Origin: Styela clava
Taxonomy: Eukaryota; Chordata; Ascidiacea; Stolidobranchia; Styelidae
Length of the DNA stretch: 64,000 nt
NCBI RefSeq assembly: GCF_964204865.1
Contig: NC_135255.1
Span: 12,491,135-12,555,134 of the forward strand
Direction: 5' to 3'
The position numbers and the translations under genes are program-made. Positions 49,713 through 61,190 of the stretch are shown in pieces (positions within the stretch are counted from its first letter, which is position 1; each line of letters starts with the position of its first letter). The notes under the pieces are model-generated. The model was not told where the DNA came from, ran no database searches, and worked only from the letters and a program-made list of their open reading frames with translations.

Positions 49713-52273
49713 TTTGGCCCCACTATAGTCCAGTTTGATGGAATTCATTTTCGTTACAATTTGTCGAATAAGAAAGATCGGCCCCAACGAACTTTTGCTG
49801 TTGAGAACACAGGAAAGTATCTTTTCACGTTTCATTCCAGAAATCGTCATTGTCTCGACTTCAGGAAGCCGATTGTCATGAACATCAATACGCGATATCT
49901 GTCGCGTTATATCGTTTCAAACAAGCAAACGCTACATCTATACACTTTAAAATACTGTAAAAGGTAAAAAACATCTGGTAGCTTGCAAAATAAAATATAG
50001 ATGTTGTTAAATGTACTTAAACGCCGCCACCAGCTATTTTTGAATATGATTGTATATTAGATTTAAAAATATCAAAGCATTCGTCACTTGTTAATAATAT
50101 TTCTCATGTAATAAAATTTCCATATAGGACAGTATATCAAATTTGTTATGGTATAATTTACGGGTGAACTTACTGAACGAAAATATTATATCTAAGACAA
50201 TTCACATATTTTAAAAGGGATCTGATGTGAATGGAATTCAGAGCGCAAATAACGACGAAGAGACGTAAATTCAAAGTATGCTAAGTAGAAAAATATTCAG
50301 TTCGATAGCATTAAACTATAGCGGCCACTGATCACTCTTATTGTTCTTTCCAACTGATGTTTCGACACCAACGCATGATAATAATAAGTCATTTTTTCAC
50401 ATTCCATATGGAAATTCCAATGATTGTTTTCATAACCCCACCAGAGTGTCGCAGGTGTGTTTCCACCTCTCTCTACCTATATATACTTTCTTTTCCATTT
50501 TCAGTAGCTTTACGAAACTAATACCTATAATATATTTCATCTATCATGATTTCGTATCTTGTATTCTTCAAATATGATTAGAAGTCAACTGTTCGCTAAA
50601 TTTTAAACTATGAAACATATTAGAAATAAAATCAGTCTCTCCCTTTCGAACCCCAATATCCACAAAGCACCTGGCAGAACTATCACATTTCTCGATTGTC
50701 CCAAAGGAAAGAAAGAAAAAATAAAACAAGGGACCTATCGTGACAAAACTACAATTATTTGTGTGTGGTGCAACGCCCCGAACACAATGACAAAAATGTT
50801 GCACGCCGCTCGTTTGTTGATATATTGTGACAATTTTATACTTCAAATACTACTCGCCGACAAGGAATATAAAATTGAATAAAAATCGACCACAGCTATT
50901 CTTTATATATTCAGATATTCTATATCTATATCCAGATTATCAAAAACTGGTGAGGGATCGATAAGTATATTCTCCATCGACTTGTTTTGTTCATTTGGTA
51001 TGTTATGTACGAGTCATGCTAGACTAGAAAAAATAATATCTTGGTTAAAAATATTTGTATTGGTGTATGGACTAGTCGGGGTTTGTAAGCATTTGAAACG
51101 TCCGACTATTTTACAAAGAGATGGTACAGGTGTCATCAAAAATTGGTCATAGAAACAATCAATGTTTTGATATTGTTTGGTTCAGTACATGAAAAGAGTA
51201 ATATCACAGAGACTTTGGTTTTTCAAACATGTCCCTTGGATAAAGAATACTTTGATAGTATGATTTGTTCACGGACCACAATGGGAAAAATAGATTGTAA
51301 CCTAAAGGGAGGAGGTTAAAACAACGTACACAATAAAACAAAAGCGAGACATGGAAATATTCTTGTTTATAGACAATGCCAGACAATAGAGAAAAGTAAA
51401 TGTTAGTTTTTCGGGATACCTGATATTTAATTATTCTCTCGAAAGATGACACTACAGTTTATATTACGTCACAATTTGCTTTGATGTGTCATTAAATTGT
51501 TATTCTTTTAGTCTTTGAATTTAGTGTATTTCCTTTGACAGTTGTACTGCTTTGGTTGATGTCATCTCATAGTTTTTAGCATGATCGTTATTTTAACCAC
51601 AAAACACTATGATCCACTCTCAAGTGCCAAGATTGATAAAGATATTACACCTTCAACGATATATGTTGCATATGTCAGAGGCCGGAAAACGTGGGTTTAA
51701 ATAGTCTCGCGGGTCTCAAAATCCTTTCAAGCTTCGAAATATTGCTATTTATAATACAGAAATATGACTTTATTGTGCAATATCAAATATAAAATGATAG
51801 TTGTTACACGATCTAACTTGGCTTTTATAAATTTTAGACCCCCCCCCCCTTTTTGAAAATTCCTGGCTACTCCACTGTATGCAACGTGTAGGTATCCAGC
51901 GTTTCCAAATAAGCCCATAGCGTCCTCCAGACCTAGGTGGCCATAAATGCTGATTTAACACCTCAAATTACAGCACTCCATCAAAGCACACTCATTCATA
52001 CAACATATCCTTTATTGACTTGAAAATATACATTTCTATTTTTAAATTGCACGAGACACTTCATATTAATAAAATTTACGACAATAATTTTCACTCTGTG
52101 GTTATATACTTAATGTGGCTTATTGGACACGACATGGCCCTATGGATCGTTTTGTTCGTCTTGTGAAAAAATCTCTTTTCTCATTGAAAATTGGATCTTT
52201 TTGCTGGAAGGCTATTATTCTTATTTATTTCAAAATTTTCTGTGCCTTCTATGGGATTCGTTTTATGTGTGCG

Positions 52274-52330
52274 ATGGCGTCATCAAAATTAAGAATTGCG
52301 CTGCTCGTGGCGGTACTGCTTGGCTTTCGC
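52274..52330 (+). CDS. Isolated signal-peptide-like first exon (uncertain)
   Basis: ATG at 52274 opens MASSKLRIALLVAVLLGFR, a textbook signal sequence (basic n-region, hydrophobic core), followed at once by a perfect donor GTAAGTTG at 52331. This looks like the first coding exon of a secreted or membrane protein on the plus strand. I could not identify a second exon before 53.3 kb, where convergent GPCR sequence begins. It could equally be chance, or a relic of a lost gene. Confidence 0.3.
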
Positions 52331-52999
52331 GTAAGTTGAAATCTGCTTCTCAGCTGCGATACGGTGCCGGTAGACTATTGCGACAGATGGCATACCCGTA
52401 CCGTTTCGAGCATTGCTTTCTTGATAAATATCTTAACAATGCTGTGTAGGACTAATATAAGCCAACGTAGTAATCAAAATGATTTATATTGTATATATTT
52501 TTAATGATATTTTCTATTGATATCGAACTATCCTATTTTTTTAGACAAAAGTATTCGAACTTTATTGACCGTGTTACATCTAATTTTTATCTAGAACTGC
52601 TGACATAATATTTGGATATCAAATAGTATAAAAATAGATGATTTTGAATCAATTTATCATGAATATACTTGGATGTTGAATGTGCCACAATGCGACGTCG
52701 TCACAGAAAATCAGATAAAATGCCGTAAGCATTACGAAGGCAACTATAAACAATATAAAAATAGATTTGCTAATCTACTTGATACGGGGTGACACGATTC
52801 TGTGTCACCATCAGATATGCACATAATACTACTTAGATAACTGGGCAAAAAAGCTAGACTAGTTTGTGCAGATTGAAGTAGCGCACTATTCCAATATGCG
52901 GTATAACCGAGTCTGAGATGTCATAACCGATCTTCGCTTTCCGGGTTTATCTAATTTTTCTTCCAATAAAAAGAATTAAAAGTGTTGCCAACATTTGTA

Positions 53000-53250
53000 A
53001 TTATCGTAAACTTCCTTTGTTTATAAACAGTACATATATAAAATATACAGTGACAATATTGATACAAAGCATTTTTATTCGAAGTTGACCAATTGCTTTG
53101 ATTTCATTATATTTTGTTGAATTTGAGCTTTTTCACATATTGACTCAATATTGGCGAATTCAACTGTTTTGCAATTGTTTGATATTTAATTGGAAATCTG
53201 TTGTTGCAGATCACACAAAGCCGCCTTGCAGAGCTGCAGCCAGATGAAGT
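53000..53250. repeat. GPCR 3' flank, duplicated at 63470-63690
   Basis: Segments such as CAGTGACAATATTGATA, TATTGACTCAA and TGCAGATC are shared in the same order and spacing with 63470-63690, directly downstream of the GPCR paralogue. Weaker similarity reaches back to 52740 and 62620. The whole gene was therefore duplicated with its 3' flank, about 10.5 kb apart. Confidence 0.75.
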
Positions 53251-53283
53251 TCATTCATTTTATTTACAAATTCTTCATAAGAA

Positions 53284-53289
53284 TTTATT
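53284..53289 (-). promoter_or_regulatory. Candidate polyadenylation signal of GPCR gene
   Basis: AATAAA on the minus strand lies 35 bases past the GPCR stop codon; another is at 53259-53264. Either would give a very short 3' UTR. Confidence 0.4.
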
Positions 53290-53324
53290 GATATTACCCC
53301 GTTTGGAGATGAGACATAGTTGTC

Positions 53325-56300
53325 TCATATCTTTGCTTTACCAATTCTACCATGTTCTTCAATATTTTCTGCAATTTTCTCCATCACCGAGCAATAGAAG
53401 CCATTCCCCTCATCCACTGCAAACGAACGCCATGTTGAATCCTCGTTAGGATCGAAGTTAGATTCCTTGTTATTGTTATCAATTTTAGCGTGGGAGTTTT
53501 TTACTTCGGGCAAGGGTTCGGTTGGATTTGTAGCCGTTTTTTTACTAGCCTGATCTTCAAGTTCGCTGCATGTGCTACTCTTTGTCTTGATAGATACCAC
53601 TCCAGTTAATATGGAAGCGGCAGATAGTCTCTTTTTCGCATACCTGCGCCTCAGTGTCTGCAAAATTCTCCTGAATCCCAAATTAGGGCGACATTCGTTT
53701 AGTAACTGTTTAGCTGATTTACGAAAGTCTTTATCTCTAGAGTTATAAATGAAAAAATTCCATAGGCTGTTGGTACTCAGTATAACAACACTCACAAATT
53801 CAGACGTTATGTAGATTGTAGCTGATGTCTTGTTCAAATATTCTGGAAGACGGTAGTAAATGCTATTCACAAACATAGAAATCAACAAAACAATAATCGA
53901 TGGTAGCAAGGAAGCAGTAAACGCGCCAACCATGATGCTCAATGTTTTCACCATCCTTCTTTCTGTATTTGTAATTTGTTTGTCAGTGATGGCAGAACAG
54001 ATCTTACGTCTTACTCGAGTGTGTCTTCTAGAATGAACCAGCAATATGACAGTCGTGATCCACACCAGTACCAATGGTATGATCATAGTGATAGCGTACA
54101 AAAAAATTACAGCCTTTCCTGAGTAAGATACAAAAATCGAAGCCACGAGTGCATACCTCATCGTGGATGCAAAAATCGGCAATACAGCGAAAACTAACGC
54201 GGCCAGGCAAAGAATAGCACATGCACGCTTCGCAATATTCCGGGCCTTTCTACGATTATATGACATGGGACGACTCACGGCAGCCATGCGATCAAAACTT
54301 GCCAGCATTAGAGTATATACTGATATCACAATAGACAAGGAAGTGAAAAATCCAACCGCGTCTAGGTACGACCGAGAATACGTATTACCATACTGTCCAA
54401 TTGGGTGATGTTGGGGTTGTAGAGGTATTCCGTTGACGCTCTCATTTTTCATTGGTTTCACGTAATCCCCCATATATGACCTCGCCAAAAACAGTAAGTA
54501 AAGTGAGTAAATATATGTCGGAAACACTACAGCCCCGACGAAAGTGTCTCCAATAGCTAACGTTACTCTGTATACAGTCTGGCTATTGTTCATGTTTTTT
54601 TTGTACCCGTAAACTGCGATCACCATTAAATTTGCCAGCAACGTGAGGATACCGAGACAAGCAATCAAGAATGCAGCAATGCCTACTCCGATTCTGCATC
54701 TGAAAAAAAAACGATAACTTGTGAATGCCAAAAAAATTTGAAGCTCCTTCGATTAGGGGTATGGATAATCAGCGTATGTGCAAAAGTAGTACGAGTAGTT
54801 TTATGATACGTCTCTTCTTTTTTATTTGAGTCAGTAAACGTCAAATGGGAGAAAAGACTTTAACTGTTGGTATAATAGAAGGTTCTGTAGCAAATACGAT
54901 TAGAGAACAAGGAACAACATGTTCATTCACAAAATGCAGCTCATACTTATAAAGAAAATGTTTACGGAAATCTTGTAATATTATATTAGTAATAGGGATT
55001 TAAAGTTGGCACACAAGACAATAAAATTCTCTGCGTGACAACAATAATGTCAGACAAAATTGTCACGTGGCATAAATAATCTACCTTTTCTGCCTAACAA
55101 AGCTCATGCGTTGATTAAACTATCACGTCTCAATATAAATTCATAATTTTCTCTTGGATAATGCCAGTCGTGAAACAAAGGACAGATCGAATGCGATCAT
55201 TCATTACAAATCAAAGTATTCATTCACTCGCACGAACGCTATGTTTTTATCGGACATCAATTAACCAAAACCGATCCAAGAAAATATGGCGACACAATAT
55301 CAATGAATGAAGCTCTAATAATGATGCTCAATATTTATACAACCTTTTTTCAAATATGTTTTAGGGTACAATGGCCAATTTTAATGAACTAGTACTATAG
55401 TTTGAGCTATCATATTAACGCACCACCTATACTAATTTATCTATTCACCAAGTGTTTGTGAGTTGAAACTCACGTTAAAAAGATGATTCAATTTGGAGAT
55501 TTGGTCGATCCTATTTCAGATTTCTTTTCCAATAATAGTGTTTATACCAAAGATGCACAAACCCGTCAAATGTATATTGGAGTGCTCAAAAAAAAAAAAA
55601 AACTCTGATTGCTCCAATTGGGATTACAGATATTAAACAATACAATTGTTTCACTGCTCATAACACTTTTTTCCCTTAAAATTTGACAATATATAAATGT
55701 ATATGAAGTTACTTTATTGTGTAATATTCTGACCATTTTCGTAGACTGATCTTGAAAATTGACACGTAGTTTTATATTTTTAGTAGCAGTATAGTTGTTT
55801 TTTTAAATATAAAGATTTAATGTGAAAAAGATGTGGCTTACTGTACTTCAATTTTTTGTAGAATATATAAGAAATTGCACCTTAAAAATAACTAGGTAAA
55901 ATCTAGGACCGTTCAAATTTTTCAGAAATTTGTAAAATTTATGTATTTTACTAAACGCACCATATTTGACCTCAACTTCTAATAAAAAGCTGACAATGGA
56001 TTTCGATTTTTGTTATCTGATGGAAAATTCTTACTGCGTACTGGAACGAAAACATAATTACCCACCATGTTGTAATATCTGTAAATAGTTTTGGGATAAT
56101 TCTCTCAGTTTACAGTTTATTATACATTGCTTTTAACCTTTTAACACCCACGATAAAGCCATTTAATCCCCTTTCTCGTGTTTATATAATTCTTCTCACG
56201 ATTATATTTATAATAATAATGATAAGATCTTCTAATAATCGGGCGCCGGTATGAGAACATTATCTGATTTGAAATGTATATATTATATTATGACTGAATA

Positions 56301-57414
56301 TGTTATTAGTTTGTCCCGAGTTTACTACAAATTACCAGAACATTAGGTAATTTCTCATGATATAATTGATCAGCTGTTGTGGGGTATAGTCAGACATTTT
56401 AAATTGACTATTGTTGAATATATATCCATTTTATTACGAACGGATAAATATATCTTCAAGCGCACTTGAAAAGGAGAGCCAATCGCTGCAGAATGCTGAC
56501 TTCATAGCAATTTATTACATCTACTTTCATGTCGTGCCCAAGTTACCCTACGTGCCCCACTTGTTCTACCTGCCCCACTTGTACCACATATGTATCACTT
56601 TCCCCACGTGTCCCATCCCCACACTTGTATCACATGTCCAACTCTTGTATTAGGCTACGTGTCCAACGTGTCTTACACTTGCCCGCTCAATTCAATTGTA
56701 TTATTTGCCCCACTCCACACACAAGTGGGACCAAAGAACAAGTGGTACAAGTATGGGACAAGTCACTTGTCTTATCATAATAACAAACTGTTATGGAACA
56801 TTTATTGTCAGCGAAAGAACACGCAGTGGTTCCCAAACTTTTTGAGTTGAGACCCACTATTTTTTACCACAGCTTATGGCGACCCATTTAACTTTAATAA
56901 ATTAATAAAACATTGATGGAGGAAACAAATTTATTTTCTCAAATTTAATTTTCAGTGAAGCTAGTCAGCTAGTCAGAGCTTGTTTCTTGCTATTTTCCGT
57001 AATAGACTTGACATTTATTTCAATTTCAGGTAGTTTCACACGTAAAAAATTGAGAAGTTGCAGTTTATTTCGAAATTTGCTTTTAAATTTTCTTTGCCAT
57101 CGATCCTAATAACCAGTATAATTAATCAAAGCTTTCTACATCTTTTCACGACCCACTAAGATTCCTCTTGCGACCCACCAATGGGTCGCGACCCATAGTT
57201 TGGGAACCGCTGCACAACGTAATGAAAAGTGTAGGCTATAATATTTCGCTAATTAAACAAATCGATGGGATGCTTATGTAAATCATTGAACAATAAATAT
57301 TAAGCGTGTTGTATTTTAGGGGAAATATGTTTAAAATAATTTTTATAGAGATGTTGTCAAATGGCACAAGGTTCCTTATCCCGAAGCAGTGTTTTGGGGT
57401 CATACCTGACACTT

Positions 57415-57445
<31 letters not shown>

Positions 57446-59423
57446 TTTACTAAATTTTATCGATGTAAGTATATAAAAAATCAACTTGTCAATACAATTT
57501 ATCAAAATATAAATATACTGAAGTACTTTTTGTAGCGTTATTATGTTTTGTGGCAATTATTTCAGTTCGTTACACAATGCCGGTAGTCTTGATATACGAT
57601 GGGTTGAAGCAAGGTCGATTATTACGTTATTGTCGTTATCAGATTAGCAAAAAACATTGAGAGAAATATTGTTTTTTCAAAAAAATTGGCAAAGAATTCG
57701 CAATCCTGTCACAACAGTGTATAGTATTCAATATCTTTCAAATAGTCGCTTATCTTTCGATATTAAATTTTTGAATCTTTTGAAAACTTCATTAGAAGTT
57801 TCACCGATGTACCTGATTTTGCAATGCCGTAACATATACAAAGCTCGAACAATTCAAGCACAATACAACAACAGAACGGAAAAACAGAAACCTGTCGGAA
57901 TTTTATCACGGAATCGTGTACCAGGACGCAATGTCGAATAGCACGGCAAACTGACGTAATTTGTTAAGATCACAAATAATCATGTTTACTTAGATTACAT
58001 ATATTTACAGTTGTGTCGAATGTCTATAGCAGGGGTGGTGGCCAACCTGCTTTCGACCGCAAATGACTGAAATCGTCAAAATAGCTCTCGATTGAATGAT
58101 CGATAATAAAGTCATACACAAAAACGAATGAGTGCTGAATATACATATAACTGCACACACGCGTACAAAAAAATCTTCCGCTTCCAATATGATTGGTTCT
58201 TTGGAAGCTTTCCTAATGAAATCGCCACAAAAATTTGTATTATTTTCGTGTTACATTAAATTTGTTAATTTGATTATATAATTTTACTTGGAGTAAATGT
58301 TTCATCATTTATTTGAGATTTATTCAAATCATACAATTCAGATCTAACCATCTTATTTTTTAGCCGTAAGTAATATTCATGCTTTAATACAAACAACATC
58401 CGCTGCATGAAACTGGTTCAAGGCACGATCGACTACTCGAGACGTGGCGATCGATCGACGTGTTGGCCACCCCTGGTCTATAGTAATTAGACAAATCACA
58501 TGAAAGACTGTTCTAGGCTACGGATGAACGCTTCGGTTCTCTGTTATAACCGACCGCACATATACGAAAAGTACGTAGTATGTGCACCAAAACGTACTTG
58601 AGCATTACTTTGTTAGTTTTGGAACCTAAAAATTTCGTTTTACTTACCCCGTAGGCATACACGTCCAGACTGAGATCTTTCTTCCGTATATTGTGTCGGC
58701 ATCGTAACCACACCATACGAAGCCATAGAATGGGACCATAACTTGGACAGACTCATGATAACGCCCTGGACCTCCACGAGCTCCTTCGAATAATGCAACT
58801 TGAGTACATGGCTGGTTTATTTCTTCGTATGTCATGTTCATTGAGTACAAGTTCCGAACCAATTCGTGCCACTGTGCGTCGGGAATTGTCGTGAAAGAAG
58901 AGTTTTGGTCGAATTTCGACGAATTTGTGGTTTGTAAGTTTGACACAGTTTTAAAACAAACTTTTCGGTATTTCTGTTCGTCGCAAACTCTGTTGTAAAC
59001 CATATTTGTGAAAGGTGAAACGTCGAAAAATCTTTTTTTGCACTGCCTTTCGAGTTGCGGACATTTCCAGTGTTTTAAATTGTCCAGGAAAGTGGTTAAA
59101 CACGCTCTACCCTGATACCATTTTGCGTAATATCTTCTAATCATGTATTCACAACATTCTAACTCCTCGGTACGATTGGAGATTCTTTCGTTAGGGATGT
59201 ATCGACAATTATAATTTTTAAAATCGCCTGCATAGGAAGAAGTGCTATTCTCGTTTTCAATGTCATCATCAAGGTATCCAGATGCCTCGATTTCTGAATT
59301 TGAAATCTTTATTGTATCAACAAGATCACCTTCATGTTGACTGGCTATGCAAAATGAAGATTGAAACTCGCAAACTACTAACAAAGTCCATATGACACTC
59401 GAAATGAGCAGATATCGGCCCAT
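53325..59423 (-). CDS. Rhodopsin-class GPCR with cysteine-rich ectodomain
   Basis: Two exons: 58648-59423 (776 nt) and 53325-54699 (1375 nt), joined in phase (GG|A), giving 716 aa. Exon 1 encodes a signal peptide (MGRYLLISSVIWTLLVVC) and an ectodomain of about 230 residues with eleven cysteines (ECCEYM, GRACLTT, HWKCPQLERQC, NRVCDEQKYRKVC, QPCTQ, WCGYD, WTCMP) and several N-glycosylation sites. Its spacing faintly recalls Frizzled-type cysteine-rich domains, unproven. Exon 2 encodes seven helices with class A hallmarks: LLANL in TM1, LAIGD in TM2, FDRM for DRY, IIPLV in TM5, FTASLLP in TM6 and NFFIY for NPxxY. The usual TM3 cysteine and its ECL2 partner are absent. The tail is long, about 130 residues. 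The ligand is unknown. The intron is 3.9 kb and full of transposons. Confidence 0.9.
56529..56770. repeat. Degenerate minisatellite
   Basis: Irregular repeats built on TGCCCCACTTGTACCAC and variants, in the GPCR intron. Open frames here on the plus strand reflect the repeat, not a gene. Confidence 0.7.
56824..57212. mobile_element. Charlie-like hAT element in GPCR intron
   Basis: The ends CAGTGGTTCCCAAACTTTTT and AGTTTGGGAACCGCTG are inverted repeats of the hAT type. Internal GACCCACTA and GACCCACCAATGGGTCGCG motifs are characteristic of this repeat group. The target duplication is not clear. 389 bp, non-autonomous. Confidence 0.75.
57416..57440. repeat. (TA)n microsatellite
   Basis: AT/TA tract of about 25 bases in the GPCR intron. 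Confidence 0.95.
58030..58475. mobile_element. Non-autonomous hAT element in GPCR intron, perfect TSD
   Basis: 446 bp bounded by CAGGGGTGGTGGCCAAC and GTTGGCCACCCCTG, flanked by a perfect 8-bp duplication GTCTATAG (58022-58029 and 58476-58483). It ends only about 170 bases from the donor of exon 1. No transposase frame. Confidence 0.88.
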
Positions 59424-59913
59424 TTTAGAATCCTCGAAAATTACTTTAGTTTATCCAATTGCTTAATTCTTAAAAATGAGCAAAAATGTATTATTAAAAT
59501 ACTTTGGGGATAATACCCAGAATACTCTTTTTTATACAAACATACAATTAAGCACAATACTATCATTTAACTGAAAATTTGCAACGTTTCCCAAGTTCGA
59601 CTAAACATAATGTCAAGAATAATGATCGCGAAGCACCATTCACCCATACTAAACAAAATTTTAAATCGGAAGTTTTACGCATTGCTATTTTTAATCTAAT
59701 GAATGTTTATGCCATCAGTTATGTTTATATCTAATGACTCTGAATCTAAGATTTATCTTCAATTATCGCCCTCAAGCAAAACAGTTTTTCATTCTAATAT
59801 TTAAAGAAACAAAAAAATGTTTGTATTGTCAGGCGAATACTTACTTTTCGTGTCAGCAATATTATAACTAACTTGACCAAATTTATCATTACGTCAAAAA
59901 ATGTCAAAAAAAT

Positions 59914-61190
59914 GGTATTCCCGAAGTATGTGAATCAAGATGGCGGACACCGGAACGTAGTATGTGTACTAGGTAGGGATGGGACGAGTCCGGCATTGCA
60001 GAAAATCGACGAATCCGAGTAATAAGTCAAAGACTCAAATCGAATCCTCCGAGTTCGTGACGTCACAATGTAAAAGCAGAAAAACACGTTTTTGACCATG
60101 CTTATGAGCATCGTGCGCTCATAAACATACGTAGTAGCTCATATTGTTTGCCTAATGGTTCCGCAGATAGCTGTTGAACCATTTTAAAAATATATTTTTC
60201 CTCTTTTTGGCGACCATAATACAAACGTAAAAGTGGGTCAATGTGCGCCTTGGCAGTGAACTGTGATTTCCAGCCCACCACCTTGCGTCAATTATGGGCG
60301 GCTATTCACAAATTCTTACATGTCAATATAAAAAATAAAAAACTTTTGAATACACTGCTTTCTCATAATTCCAGATATTTCTAGTCGTAAATTTACTATA
60401 TCACGTGCGCAAATGGTAGAGAAATGACACTCGTCGTCATTACAATGTGGTACAATCTGCTTGTAATTCAGTAGTTCATATAAACGTTCTAAAACTGTCC
60501 ATGCTTTCCATTGCTCCTTTTTCAGAGAAAGAATTGCACGTAATAAACTCGATTTAAAAAAGATATTAACGAGATTCCCCATTGGGTTGATCCAGAGCAT
60601 GTTTCATTTTTACGCGTATCAAAAACTCAAAAATATTGCGCTAACACATATTCTATAATCTATTATGTACCACATATATACCAAAAAGGATAGATAATTT
60701 GGAGGCGACTGGCGCAACATCATTGTTATAATTGATCAATAGTTGCGTTATGTTGCGTTATCTGGATATCTGTCGTCGTTTTTATCAGGAGGGTTTATAA
60801 TACACAACAGGGATATTGTTACAGATCTAACCTTGAATTTTAACTAGTTAAGGTATGTAGTGAGATTTGATGAGGCAAAAGTACAAATATAGGCGTAAAT
60901 TAGTAAAAACAGAATTGATTATAGACTCGGTAAAAACGACGTGGACCCGAAATCGAATCCGAGTTCAAAAAATACCTGGATTCGACCCGAATCCGAATCC
61001 CGGCCCATCTCTAGTAGCAGGTTAGGCCATAATTTCAGGTACAAATACTACGTGAGTCACTTGGCTAGTTCCCGAACTCGTAATAGAACTAAATAAGGAA
61101 AATCGGAATAAAATTATGGACCAACCCTAACATGGTACACATACTACGTTCCGGTGTCCGCCATCTTGGTTCATATAAATACCCTAAAGA
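59914..61190. mobile_element. Foldback MITE interrupted by another element
   Basis: The outer parts, 59914-59973 and 61022-61190, match the foldback MITE at 45470-45702: TATTCCCGAAGTATG, AAGATGGCGGACACCGGAAC, then on the right the inverse GTCCGCCATCTTGGTTC. The middle is occupied by the element at 59974-61013. Confidence 0.85.
59974..61013. mobile_element. Nested hAT-like element with TAGGGATGGG ends
   Basis: 1040 bp. The ends TAGGGATGGGACGAGTCC and GGCCCATCTCTA are imperfect inverted repeats, with subterminal ATTCGGATTCGG/CGAATCC repeats. Flanking 8-mers GTACTAGG and GTAGCAGG match at 6 of 8. The foldback copy at 45.6 kb shows the uninterrupted target (complement of CCTAACCTAGTACACAT). A truncated relative is at 26064-26240. 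Confidence 0.8.

Larger units (their letters stand above)
49713..53324. other. Intergenic region between LRR-Ig and GPCR genes
   Basis: Promoter side of the LRR-Ig gene and 3' side of the GPCR gene. No clear gene apart from the isolated signal-peptide-like exon at 52274-52330. An 11-base C run at 51839-51849, with the complement of AGTAGCCAGGAATTTTC next to it, resembles the end of a common marine-invertebrate DNA element. The stretch 52740-53250 is duplicated near 62620-63690. Confidence 0.5.

Noticed and set aside
53201-53449. Plus-strand frame preceded by an acceptor-like TTGTTGCAG, possible second exon for the 52274 exon
   Set aside because: It is antisense to the GPCR 3' end, and the duplicated counterpart near 63640 does not keep the frame.
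56411-56850. Cys/Pro/Thr-rich plus-strand frames
   Set aside because: Products of a degenerate minisatellite inside the GPCR intron.
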